From contig CAVPJV010000008.1 of assembly GCA_963705515.1 (NCBI GenBank), forward strand, positions 682,001-746,000: a DNA stretch of 64,000 nucleotides, given 5' to 3'. Every line of letters starts with the position of its first letter. Position 1 is the first letter of the stretch. The notes below the pieces were generated by a model. That model was not told the DNA's origin, ran no database searches, and worked only from the letters and a program-made list of their open reading frames with translations. The stretch is from Gaiellasilicea sp963705515. GTDB taxonomy: Bacteria; Actinomycetota; Thermoleophilia; Gaiellales; Gaiellaceae. The position numbers and the translations under genes were made by a program. Shown piece after piece: positions 24,895 through 34,600 of this stretch.

Positions 24895-25584
24895 CCGGTT
24901 GAGCTCGTCGGGCCGTTCGAGGCTCGGCAGGTGGCCGGCGCCCTCGACCGTCGCGAGGCCGGCGTCGGGCAGCTCGTTGGCCAGCCGTTCGGCGAGCGAT
25001 CGGAGCTCGGGGAGGTCGGCGTCGCCGACGACGAGCAGCGTCGGCACGTCGAGCTCGGCGAGCCGCGTCTCCGCCGACGGCTCCGGCCAGACCGCTCGCA
25101 CCTCGTCCTCGAACGGCAGCTGCTGGTCGTACGAGCGGACGGTCATCGCCACCGTCAGCTCGCGGACGTCGGCCGACGAGTCCGGGGCCAGCCACATTCG
25201 CGCCTGCTGTTCGGCCGCCCCGGTGAGATCGCCGCTCTCGATCAGCGCCTCCTCCTCGGCGAAGCCGGCCCGCGCCTCCTCCGACCACTCCGTCGAAGCG
25301 AGGCCGGGAGCGACGAGGACGAGTCTGCCGACGAGCTCCGGCTTCGAACCGGCCAGCTCGAGCGCCACCCGCCCGCCGAACGAGCAGCCGACGACCGCCG
25401 CTTGCCCGTCGAGCAGCCCCGCCGCGAACTCCACGTAGTCGACGGTGGGCGGGGTGAGCGCGGTGTCGCCGAAGCCGGGCAGGTCGGGCGCGACGACGTT
25501 GTGCCCGGCCGCCTCGAGCGCAGCGACCTGCGGCGCCCACATCCGCCGGTCGGCGATGCCGGCATGCAGGAGCAGGACGTTCAC
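24871..25584 (-). CDS. Alpha/beta-fold hydrolase
   Basis: A 237-residue enzyme: VLLLHAGIADRRMW (oxyanion strand-loop), DLPGFGDT, the nucleophile elbow GCSFGG (Ser), the charge-relay Asp in LLVVGDADLPEL and His in EGAGHLPSLERP. Similar to 3-oxoadipate enol-lactonase-like hydrolases, but the substrate is unknown. GTG 25584 overlaps the stop of the upstream cyclic-nucleotide-binding gene (GTGA), so the pair is coupled. Confidence 0.88.
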   Translation of the reverse strand: MNVLLLHAGIADRRMWAPQVAALEAAGHNVVAPDLPGFGDTALTPPTVDYVEFAAGLLDGQAAVVGCSFGGRVALELAGSKPELVGRLVLVAPGLASTEWSEEARAGFAEEEALIESGDLTGAAEQQARMWLAPDSSADVRELTVAMTVRSYDQQLPFEDEVRAVWPEPSAETRLAELDVPTLLVVGDADLPELRSLAERLANELPDAGLATVEGAGHLPSLERPDELNRLLLDFLQ

Positions 25585-25952
25585 TCGTCGGCGAACAGCG
25601 GCCGCAGCAGCTCGTCGAACGCCGCCTGGTCGCAGCTGGCGACGACCGCCGGTGTCACCGCGCGCACGGAGGCGGTGCGGGGGATGCCCATCGCGAGCGC
25701 CACCTCGCCGAACGCGTCGCCCGGCCGCAGGATCCGGCGCTCGCCGAGCCCTTCCTGGCTCACGTTCAGCATCCCCGAGAGGACGATGTAGAAACGATCG
25801 CCGGGCTCGCCCTCGCGCACGACCGTCTCGCCGGGGGCGACGTCCTCCCGCTCGAGCCTGGCCGCGAGCTTCGACAGGTGCTCGCCGGGCAGGCCGGAGA
25901 GCAGCCCGACCCGGGTCAGCTCGTGGATGGTTGCGGGCACGTGGCGCGGCAC
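25581..25952 (-). CDS. Stand-alone cyclic nucleotide-binding domain protein
   Basis: A 123-residue protein consisting of one cNMP-binding beta-barrel: LSGLPGEHLSKLAARLE, GETVVREGEPGDRFYIVLSG, and the phosphate-binding cassette GDAFGEVALAMGIPRTASVRA (Glu and Arg contacts). No helix-turn-helix or membrane segment is attached, unlike CRP or channels. It may act as a small cNMP sensor for the hydrolase it overlaps. GTG 25952 is chosen because upstream codons run into the divergent NUDIX promoter. Confidence 0.82.
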   Translation of the reverse strand: MPRHVPATIHELTRVGLLSGLPGEHLSKLAARLEREDVAPGETVVREGEPGDRFYIVLSGMLNVSQEGLGERRILRPGDAFGEVALAMGIPRTASVRAVTPAVVASCDQAAFDELLRPLFADE

Positions 25953-25970
25953 GGGAAGTACCGTAGCGCC

Positions 25971-26480
25971 GTGGGCGTCCTCGACGGTTGGCGGTTCTGC
26001 CCGCGCTGCGGCGTCGAGGGCGAGCATCTCGGTGACCACTTCGTCTGCCCGGGCTGCGGCCACGTCGTCTGGGCGAACCCCGCGCCTGCGGTGCAGGCGC
26101 TCGTCGAGCGCGACGGCCGCCTGCTGCTCGGGCGGCGGGCCTTCGAGCCGAGCTTCGGCCTGTGGGACCTCCCCGGCGGCTTCCTCGAGGAGAACGAGCA
26201 CCCGCTGGAGGCGCTCGTGCGCGAGCTGCGCGAGGAGACCGGGCTCGAGATCGAGCCGCAGGGCTTCGTCGGCGTCTGGATCGAGCCCGGCTACCAGGAC
26301 CGGACGGTGCTCTGCCTGACCTGGGACGCGCGCGTGACCGGCGGCACGGAGCGGGCCGCCGACGACGTCTCGGAGCTGGCGTGGTTCGCGCCGCACGAGT
26401 TGCCGAAGGACGATGAGCTCGCGTTCCGGCACTTCCCGGAGCTGCTCCGGCTCTGGCGCGCGCGCCACGAGCACGCGTAG
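25971..26480 (+). CDS. NUDIX hydrolase with N-terminal zinc ribbon
   Basis: A 169-residue protein. The first 35 residues carry CPRC...CPGC (zinc ribbon, as in NADH pyrophosphatase NudC-like proteins). The NUDIX box is GGFLEENEHPLEALVRELRE followed by ETGLEI, matching GX5EX7REUXEEXGU. It hydrolyses a nucleoside diphosphate derivative; ADP-ribose or NAD(H) are candidates. GTG 25971 immediately follows a TAGCGC box, and the zinc ribbon starts at once. Divergent from the cNMP-binding gene by 18 bp. Confidence 0.88.
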   Translation: MGVLDGWRFCPRCGVEGEHLGDHFVCPGCGHVVWANPAPAVQALVERDGRLLLGRRAFEPSFGLWDLPGGFLEENEHPLEALVRELREETGLEIEPQGFVGVWIEPGYQDRTVLCLTWDARVTGGTERAADDVSELAWFAPHELPKDDELAFRHFPELLRLWRARHEHA

Positions 26481-26526
26481 ATCGAGTGGAATCGCTTGAT
26501 CAAGTCGGGCCTGGCAGGCCTGCAAG

Positions 26527-26571
26527 ATAGGCCGTTCGGCCCATGCCGCCAGGGGGGTCGGTGTCGATCAT
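26527..26571 (+). promoter_or_regulatory. Palindromic site ATAGGCCGNNCGGCCCAT (copy 1) with downstream -10-like box
   Basis: ATAGGCCGTTCGGCCCAT at 26527-26544 is followed 21 nt later by GATCAT (26566-26571), which ends 8 nt before ATG 26580. The same 18-bp palindrome, differing only in the central two bases, occurs at 31549-31566 before the multi-GAF kinase with a similar spacing to its -10. A shared operator is likely; the regulator is unknown. Confidence 0.5.
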
Positions 26572-26579
26572 CAGCTCAG

Positions 26580-26732
26580 ATGAGCGAGCGCGGCCTCCAC
26601 ATCATCGAAGACGACCTTTCCGAGACGTGGATCGAGGACTGGGCGGCAGTTGGCCTGAGCGAGATCGAAGCGCTTCTGGCCAAGCACGCGGCCTTCCTCG
26701 GCTATCTCGAAGAGGCTGTCGACGAGTCGTAA
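26580..26732 (+). CDS. Small acidic protein of unknown function (50 aa)
   Basis: ATG 26580 opens a 50-residue frame beginning MSERGLHIIEDDLSETW and ending LGYLEEAVDES, acidic and predicted mostly helical. Over 80 percent of third codon positions are G or C, as in real genes here. A GATCAT box lies 8 nt upstream behind the repeated palindrome. No ribosome-binding site is seen, which suits a leaderless start. I do not recognise a family. Confidence 0.5.
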   Translation: MSERGLHIIEDDLSETWIEDWAAVGLSEIEALLAKHAAFLGYLEEAVDES

Positions 26733-26928
26733 GTCCCGGCGACTGCCACGGCGTCGCGGCGGCAACGCCCGGCGCAGATGGCGCTTGACCTCCTTGAGCG
26801 CAGCACGCCCGGCCGTCCGGCTCTTCCCCCGCTGACCTGCGCCCGCCCGCGCCGACCTCGGTCGAGGAACCGGCGAGTCGTCCAACCTCGCCGATCCCCC
26901 GCCCGGATGAAAAGCCGCAGAGAACGAG

Positions 26929-27249
26929 CTACTCGGCGGCGAGGCCGAGGCTGCGCTCGAGCGCGCCCTTCGGCTGTGCGCCGACCGCGACCTGCGCCGG
27001 CTCGCCGTCCTTGAAGAGAATCATCGTCGGGATCGAGGCGATCCCGTAGCGCTCGGCCAGGCCGCGCTCCTCGTCGATGTTCACCTTGACGAGCTTCACC
27101 TCGCCGTCGCGCTCCTCGACGATCTTGTCGAGCACCGGCGCGACCGCGTGGCACGGGCCACACCACTCGGCCCAGAAGTCGACGATCACGGGCTTGTCGC
27201 TCTGGAGCACCTCCGACGTGAAGGTGTCCTCTTTCACTGCTGTTGCCAT
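26929..27249 (-). CDS. trxA: Thioredoxin
   Basis: A 106-residue classical thioredoxin with VIVDFWAEWCGPC (active-site C30 and C33), the cis-Pro in SIPTMILFKDG and KVNIDEERGLAERYGI. It serves as cytoplasmic disulfide reductant and could reduce the peroxiredoxin encoded 5 kb away. ATG 27249 is preceded by GAAAGGAACG. The gap to the divergent ileS holds an AGGCCGG/CCGGCCT hairpin at 27277-27294. Confidence 0.95.
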   Translation of the reverse strand: MATAVKEDTFTSEVLQSDKPVIVDFWAEWCGPCHAVAPVLDKIVEERDGEVKLVKVNIDEERGLAERYGIASIPTMILFKDGEPAQVAVGAQPKGALERSLGLAAE

Positions 27250-27332
27250 TCGGGCGTTCCTTTCGCTGGTTTAGGAAGGCCGGTCCCCCGGCCTCCGTTA
27301 ATGAAAACGACGGAGGCGGACGGAGTGTTCCC

Positions 27333-27338
27333 TAGAAT
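27333..27338 (+). promoter_or_regulatory. Putative -10 box of ileS (leaderless type)
   Basis: TAGAAT ends 8 nt before ATG 27347; nothing resembling a ribosome-binding site lies between. Confidence 0.45.
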
Positions 27339-27346
27339 CGAAGCGC

Positions 27347-30300
27347 ATGTTCAAGCCGCTCCCGGACAAACCCGATCACCCCGCGCTCGAGCTCGAGATC
27401 CTCGACTTCTGGGAGCGCGAGCGGACCTTCGACCGCCTCCGGGAGCAGAACCGGAGGGGTCCGCGCTTCAGCTTCGTCGACGGCCCGGTGACGGCGAACA
27501 AGAAACTCGCCGTGCACACGGCCTGGGGCCGGACGCTCAAGGACGTCTTCCAGCGCTACAAGGCCATGCGCGGCCACCACCAGCGCTACCAGAACGGCTT
27601 CGACTGCCAGGGCCTCTGGATCGAGGTCGGCGTCGAGCGTTCGCTCGGCCTCAACTCGAAGCGCGAGATCGAGGAGTTCGGGCTCGCGGAGTTCGCGCGC
27701 CGCTGCCGCGAGGTGGTCGTCCAGTCGTCTGCGGACATCACGCGCGGCTCGATCCGGCTCGGGCAATGGATGGACTGGGGTCGCGACTACTTCACCTTCA
27801 GCGACACGAACATCGAGTACGTCTGGCGGATGCTGAAGCGCGTGCACGAGAACGGTTGGCTCTACATGGGCCATCGCTCGACGGAGTGGTGCCCGCGTTG
27901 CGGCACCTCGCTCTCCCAGCACGAGCTCTCGCAGTCCGGCGTCTACCAGGATCGCGCCGATCCCTCGCTCTACGTCCGCTTCCCCCTGCTCGACCGTCCG
28001 CACGAGTCACTCGTGATCTGGACGACGACGCCGTGGACGCTGCCCGCGAACGTCGCAGCGGCGGTCAAGCCCGACGCGGAGTACGGGCGCCGGGAGAACG
28101 GCGAGTGGGTCGCCGTCGCGCGCTACCCCGACGAGGCGTTCGCCGAGCGGAAGCGCGGCGAGGAGCTGGTCGGCTGGCGCTACTCGGGGCCGTTCGACGA
28201 GCTCGCCCCGGGGGAGGGGTGGAGCACCGCGTGATCCCGTGGGACGAGGTCACGCTCGACCAGGGCACGGGTGTCGTCCATATCGCGCCGGGCTGCGGCG
28301 GCGAGGACTTCGAGCTTTCGAAGGTGCACGGCCTCGACGTGCTGACGCCCGTGGACGAGGCCGGCCGCTTCTACGACGACTACGGCTGGCTGCACGGTCT
28401 CTCCACGGTCGAGGCGGCGGATCAGCTGATCGGAAATCTCGGCGAGCGCGGCCTGCTGGTCGAGTCAGGCCTCTACGAGCACGCCTACCCGCACTGCTGG
28501 CGCTGCGACACGCCGCTCATCTTCCGCCTCTCGGACGACTGGTTCATCTCGGTCGAGGAGCTGCGGCCACAACTGCTCGCCGCGAATCAGGACGTCGAGT
28601 GGACGCCCGCGTACATGGGCAAGCGCATGGACGACTGGCTGAACAACATGGGCGACTGGAACATCTCGCGGCGCCGCTACTACGGGCTGCCGCTGCCCTT
28701 CTACCCCTGCTCGTGCGGCCGCCTGAACGTGATCGGCTCGAAGGCCGAGCTCGAGGAGCGCGCGACCGAAGGGCTGGAGCAGCTCGAGGAGCTGCGGCGG
28801 CCGTGGATCGACGAGGTGCCGATCGGATGCGAGTCGTGCGGCGAGCCGGTGCGCCGCGTCGTCGAGGTGGGCGACGTCTGGCTCGACGCCGGCATCGTCC
28901 CGTTCTCGACGCTCGGCTGGCAGAACCCGACGTTTACCCCCGAGGGATACGCGACCGGCGCCGCCAAGGGACTGACGACCGCCGACCTCCACGATCACGC
29001 CTACTGGGAGGAGTGGTTCCCCGCGGACTGGGTCTCGGAGATGCGCGAGCAGATCAGGCTCTGGTTCTACTCGCAGCACTTCATGTCCGTCGTGCTGACG
29101 GGTCGGGCGCCGTACCGGAAGGTGCTGGGCTACGAGAAGATGCTCGACGAGACCGGCCGCGAGATGCACGGCTCGTGGGGGAACATGATCGAGGCCGAGG
29201 ACGCGTTCGAGCGGATGGGCGCGGACGTGATGCGCTGGCAGTTCTGCGCGCAGCCTCCCGACCGGAACCTCCTCTTCGGCTTCGGCCCTGGACGAGAGAT
29301 CCAGCGCAAGCTGCTCACGCTCTGGAACTCGGCGCGGTTCCTCGCCGACTACGGGCGGATCGAGCATTTCCGGCCCGAGTGGGGCGCGCAGCCGAACCGG
29401 GGCGACCTCCGTCCGCTCGACCACTGGCTGCTCGAGCGGACGAACGCGCTCGTGCGGGACGCGACCGAGGGCTACGAGGCGTACCTGACGGTCGACGTGA
29501 TGCGAGCCTTCGAGGCGTTCGTCGACGATCTCTCGAACTGGTACATCCGCCGCTCGCGGCGCCGGTTCTGGGACGGCGACCAGATGGCTCTGCACGTGCT
29601 CTGGCTCGCACTCGTGCAATCGCTCCGTGTTGTCGCGCCGATCCTGCCGTTCCTCACGGAGCACCTGTGGCAAGCGCTCGTGCGCGATGCGGCCGGGAAC
29701 CCGCCGCTCTCCGTTCACCTCGCGGGCTGGCCGGAAGCGCCGCTGCCCGACGAAGACCTGCTCACGGAGGTCGCTGAGGTGCGCCGCGTCGTCGCGCGCG
29801 GCCACCAGGCCCGCGCTGCGTCCGGCCTCAAGCTGCGCCAGCCGCTGCGGCGTCTCGTCGTCGAGGGCGCCCCGCTCGCGCGCGGGCACGTGGACGAGCT
29901 CCGCGAGGAGCTGCGCGTGAAGGAGGTCGAGTTCGGCCATGTCGATGCGACCGAGCTGCACGTGAAGCCGCACCTGCCGGCGCTCGGCCCCAGGCTCGGC
30001 AAGGAGCTCGGCGCCGTCCGGGCTGCGCTCGCGGCAGGGGAGTTCGAGGAGCTCGCGGGAGGCGGCTTCCGGGTCCTGGGTCATGATCTCGCGGCCGACG
30101 AGGTGCTGGTCGAGCGCTCGGGCAAGCAGGGCTGGGCCGTGGTCTCGGAGGAAGGCGTGACCGTCGCCCTCGACACCGGCGCTCGACGAAGAGCTCGAGC
30201 TCGAGGGCCGCGTCTACGACCTCGTCCACACGCTCAACTCGATGCGCAAGCAGCAGGGGCTCGAGCTGACCGACCGGATCGCCGTCACCCTCCCGACGGC

Positions 30301-30433
30301 CGACGCCGATCTCGTCGAGCGGCACGCCGAGTGGATCAAGGCCGAGGTGCTCGCCGTCTCGCTCGAGACGGACGGCGTCGACGAGCCGCACATCGAGAAG
30401 GTCGCGCACTCCGGTCGCCGCCGGACCGACTGA
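27347..30433 (+). CDS. ileS: Isoleucyl-tRNA synthetase-like class I tRNA ligase (two frameshifts)
   Basis: Across two frameshifts this encodes about 1029 residues with the full class I layout: N-terminal Rossmann segment, editing (CP1) insert (TGVVHIAPGCGGEDFELSK), catalytic core (YPHCWRCDTPLIFR) and anticodon-binding helices (RFLADYGRI to LPFLTEHLWQ). Frame 1 stops at 28232 although EHRVIPWDEVTLDQGTG continues it one frame over; a missing G in the G-run near 28214 explains this. A second shift, probably two missing bases, lies near 30180. The HIGH-like motif is AVHTAWG and the KMSKS position reads EMHGS (about residue 606), lacking both lysines. It is likely the cell's IleRS or a variant paralogue. 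Confidence 0.8.
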
Positions 30434-30437
30434 GCCG

Positions 30438-31394
30438 CTAGCGCTGAGATTCGGCGAGCGCCAGCTCGCGGCGAAGCTCCACCGGCAGCCTGAAGGTCAC
30501 GTCCTCGTCGACCATCCGGAACGGCTCGATCCGCTCGACGCCGCGCGCGCGGAACCAGTCGCAGACGCGGTTGACGAGCTTCTCCGGAGCCGACGCGCCG
30601 GACGTGACGCCGACCGTGCGGACGCCGTCCAGCCAGGCGGCGTCGATCTCGGTCTCGTCGTCGATCAGGTACGAGGCGACGCCGCCGGCGCGGGCGACGT
30701 CGACGAGGCGGTTCGAGTTCGACGAGTTGCGCGAGCCGATCACGAGCAGGAGGTCGACCTCGGTCAGCATCTCCTTCACCGCCCACTGCCGGTTGGAGGT
30801 CGCGTAACAGATGTCCTCTTTCTTCGGCGCATGGATCGCGGGAAAGCGGCGGCGGAGCACGCCGATGATCTCGGAGGTCTCGTCGACCGAGAGCGTCGTC
30901 TGCGTGATGTAGGCGAGCCGCGCGTCGGCCGGCAGGTCGAGCGCCTCCGCCTCCGTGACGTCCTGGACGAGCACCGTCGCCTCGGGCGCCTCGCCCATCG
31001 TCCCGACGACCTCCTCGTGGCCGGCATGTCCGATCAGGACGACCGTGTAGCCGTCCGCCGCGTACCGGCGCGCCTGCACGTGCACCTTCGTCACGAGCGG
31101 GCAGGTCGCGTCGATCACGTTGTGGCCGCGCTCGGCCGAGGCGGCGTTCACCGCCGGCGCGACCCCGTGCGCCGAGTAGACGATCGTCGCGCCCGTCGGC
31201 GCCTCGGCCTCGGAGTCGACGAAGATCGCGCCGCGCGCCTCGAGATCGCGGACGACGTGGATGTTGTGGACGATCTGCTTGCGCACGTAGACCGGCGGGC
31301 CGTAGTGGTCGAGAGCGAGCTCGACCGTCTCGACGGCGCGCTCCACCCCGGCGCAGTAGCCGCGAGGCGAGGCGAGGAGGACGCGTTCGACCAT
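30438..31394 (-). CDS. ispH: 4-hydroxy-3-methylbut-2-enyl diphosphate reductase
   Basis: IspH (LytB) is the last MEP-pathway enzyme, forming IPP and DMAPP with a [4Fe-4S] cluster. The 318-residue protein has the three cluster cysteines in SPRGYCAGVERAV, IDATCPLVTKVH and EDICYATSNRQWAV. It also has the catalytic YSAHGVAP and IGSRNSSNSNRL, and GVTSGASAPEKLV. ATG 31394 lies 8 nt after a TACGAT box on the minus strand (leaderless type). It ends 4 bp from the end of ileS, convergently. Confidence 0.95.
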   Translation of the reverse strand: MVERVLLASPRGYCAGVERAVETVELALDHYGPPVYVRKQIVHNIHVVRDLEARGAIFVDSEAEAPTGATIVYSAHGVAPAVNAASAERGHNVIDATCPLVTKVHVQARRYAADGYTVVLIGHAGHEEVVGTMGEAPEATVLVQDVTEAEALDLPADARLAYITQTTLSVDETSEIIGVLRRRFPAIHAPKKEDICYATSNRQWAVKEMLTEVDLLLVIGSRNSSNSNRLVDVARAGGVASYLIDDETEIDAAWLDGVRTVGVTSGASAPEKLVNRVCDWFRARGVERIEPFRMVDEDVTFRLPVELRRELALAESQR

Positions 31395-31548
31395 CGCGGC
31401 GATCGTAGCTCTCGCGCCGCGCGACCAGGGAAAACAGCCCTGCCGCGTCGGGGGGGTCGTCGCGACAGGGCCGCTTCCAATGCGCCCACATGAATGCGGG
31501 TCGCATCGCCCAGTGCAGCCACGCTATTCCGCCGTCGGGTGGGTGCCA

Positions 31549-31596
31549 ATAGGCCGGACGGCCCATCTTTCAAAGCAAGATCCGCGTCTCTATCAT
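31549..31596 (+). promoter_or_regulatory. Palindromic site (copy 2) and promoter of the multi-GAF kinase
   Basis: ATAGGCCGGACGGCCCAT (31549-31566) matches the site at 26527 in 16 of 18 positions; only the two central bases differ. TATCAT (31591-31596) lies 24 nt downstream and 12 nt before GTG 31609, a plausible -10. The palindrome would then sit around the -35 position. Confidence 0.5.
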
Positions 31597-31608
31597 CGAG
31601 GGCGCCCA

Positions 31609-34600
31609 GTGGACGCAGAGACTTACACGGTGCTGTTCAATGCGGCGCCGTCGCTCACGGTCACGGCGCTGCCGCTGGCCGTCGTCGGCCTCGCGTTTGC
31701 TTCCTTCCTCCGGCGGGATCGCGGCCGGGCGACCAGGCAGGGCGTCACCACCGACCGCGAGCCGATGGGGACGGGGCTGTCGCAGCAGCTGCTCGACGCG
31801 TCCGAACCGTCCGACGTCGCGCGGGTGCTGCTGGACGAGCTGGCCGGCGCCTTCGAGCTCGACCTCGCCAACCTGGCGTTGATCGAGGACGACGGGCTGG
31901 CCGCCGCGGTCGTCGCCGCTCGTGAGCGAGGCAGGGATCACACCGGCCTCGTCGGCAAGCGGGTCGCGCTCGACCGTGAGGCGTCCGGGATCAACACCGC
32001 CATGCGCGAGGGGACGGCGTTCACGGTCTACGACGCCGAGCACTCGGCCGTGGTCAACCAGCGCCTGAACGCGGTCGCGAAGGCCAAGAGCTGCGTCTAC
32101 GTGCCCGTTCGCGTCGCGGACGAGGTGATCGCCGTCGTCTTCGGGGCGGTTCGCCGCCCGCGCGTGTTCGACGAGGAGGAGCTCGGCCGGATGCAGGCGT
32201 TCGTCAGCGAGGCGGGGCTCGCGCTCGAGCGGTCGCGCGCGACGATCGCTCTCGCCGATGCGCTCGAGCGGGAGCGCCTGATCTCGCACGTTTCGCTCGA
32301 GCTCCGGTCGCGCCGGGACGTCGCAGAGGTGCTGCCGGCGGTGCTCGAGGAGATCGGCCTCGCGGTCGACGCGGCGCGCTGCTTCGTCCGGCTCGGCGAG
32401 GAGCACGACCCGGCCGGGGTTGCGGCCGAATGGGACGCGGTCGGTGTGCCGCCGCTCGGCGATGCCAGCCGGCTGCCGGTCGCGAACCTCGCCGCCAGGC
32501 TTCGCCGCACGGTGGCCATCGCCGACGTCCTCGAGACGCCGGCGCTCGACGACGGCAGCCTCGGTGACGTCCGCGGCCTCTCCGAGCACGGCGTTCGAGC
32601 CGTCCTGGCGACGCCGATCCTCGCGCAGGAGCGGCTCCTCGGCGTGCTCGCGTTCCATCGGGTCTCCGTCGGTGACTGGAGCCCGAATGAGATCGCGCTC
32701 GCGGAGGCCGTCGCCCGCGAGGCCGCGGTCGCGTTCGACACCTCGCGCCTGCTGCGCGAGAGCGAACGCCGCCTCGCCGAGCAGCAGGCGCTGCTGAAGG
32801 CCGGGGAGGCGCTCACGAGCGACCTCCGCTTCGACACCGTGATCGAGCGCCTCGTCGACGAGCTCCGCTCGCTCGTCAACGCTGACGCCGCCGACTGCTG
32901 GACGCTGCTCCCCAGCGGCGACGAGCTCGTCTGCCGCGCAGTGCTCGGGCTGCCCGAGGACGAGATCGGCCGGACGGTCCGGGTCGCCGGCACGATCGGC
33001 GACGCGATCGCAACCGGCAAGCCCGTGCTGCGACGCGACTTCGCCGAGACCGAGCAGCCTCCGCCCGCCGGCAGCTATACGGGGTTCGCCGAGGTGATGG
33101 AAGCGCCGATCTTCTCGTTCGGCGAGATCCGCGGCGTGCTCGGTGTCGGTTCGCGCGACCCCGACCGCTTCGAGGAGTCCGACCTGCCTCTGATCGAGGC
33201 CTTCGCCAGCCTCGCGTCGATCGCGCTCCGTAATGCCGAGGCGTACGAGGAGAGCGCGCGGCAGGCGCAGGTCGAGCGCGGCTTCTACCGGATCGCGGCC
33301 GTCTTGAGTGAGCCCCTCTCCGAGCAGGAGACGTTGGACGCGGTCGCACAGGCCGCGGCGGAGTCGCTCGGCGGCGACTCGTCCGCGGTGCTCCGCTCCG
33401 CAGGCTCCGGTCTCGAGCTCGCCGGCGCCTACGAGCTCTCGGACGGGCTCGCGGCGCATCTCGGCGAGGCCGCCTCGGCCCTGGCCGTCTGCGCGCGCGG
33501 CGGCAAGGTGCTCGCATCCCGGCGGCTCCGCGAGGACGATCGCTTCGGTGAGGGGCTTGGAGCAGCCGCGGCGGCGGCCGACCGAGGCTCGCTCCTGGCC
33601 GTCCCGCTCCAGCAGCCCGGCGGCGAGGGTGCCGGCCTCGTCCTCGTCTTCTTCCAGGGCGAGCGCGCCTTCGACGACGCGCAGCTCGAGCTGGCGGCAC
33701 ACGTGGCCGCGGCCGCGCGCGGCGCGCTCGAGCGCAGCGATCTCTACGAGCGCGAGCGGCGCTCCCGGCACCTGGCGCAACGCCTCGCCCGGGCCGGCCG
33801 CGACCTGGCCGGCGAGCTCGATCCGGACGATGTCCTCGACCAGTCGGTGCGGTACGCCGTCCAGCTGCTCGGGGGCGACGGCGCCTCGGTGCGAATGCTC
33901 GAGGGCGACGAGGTCGTCGTGCGCGCGGCGGCCGGCCCCGGCGAGCTCGACGCGCTCGACACCCGTGCGCCGTCGACGGCCTGGCTCGTCGGCGACATCG
34001 TCCAGACGCAGTCGACGCGGTCGATCGCCGACATCGGGGTCGATCCGCGGATGGGGGAGGCCGACACGATGCTCGCCGCCGGCTATGCGGGCTACCTCGG
34101 GGTGCCGATGATCGGCCCCGACGAGTCGGCCCACGGGATCCTCGCCGTCTACTCGACCCGTCCGCGTGAGTGGCGGGAGGAAGAGGCGGAGGCGCTGCTC
34201 GCCCTCGCGGCGACCGCAGCCGCTGCGCGCGTCAACGCCGAGCTGTACCAGGGCGTGAGCCACGAGCAGCAGCGCGGCGAGGCGATCCTCGCGAACGTTG
34301 CCGACGGGATCGTCGCCGTCGACCGCGACGGCAAGGTCGTGCTGTGGAACCCCGCCGCCGAGCGCGTGACCGGCGTCTCGCAGGCGGAGGCGCTCGGCCA
34401 GACGCCGACCGAGGCGCTCGGCCGCCCGCTGGATGCCGCGCGCGGCGCGCCCGGCGGCAGCAGGCTGCTGCCGATCCGCCGCGGCGCCGAGGAGGTCTGG
34501 CTCTCGCTCAGCGAAGCCGTCATGACCGATCCGGCGGGAGCCGTCGCCGGCCGCATCTACGCGTTCCGCGACATCTCGGCCGAGCGGAGCGTCGAGCAGA

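Noticed and set aside
26571..26885. Minus-strand open frame opposite the small acidic protein
   Set aside because: Composition is that of an antisense shadow, while the plus-strand frame has good codon usage and a promoter-like box.
28232..28234. TGA in ileS as recoded stop
   Set aside because: Residues after it in the same frame are not synthetase-like, while the adjacent frame continues perfectly from just before it; a missing G in a homopolymer is the explanation.
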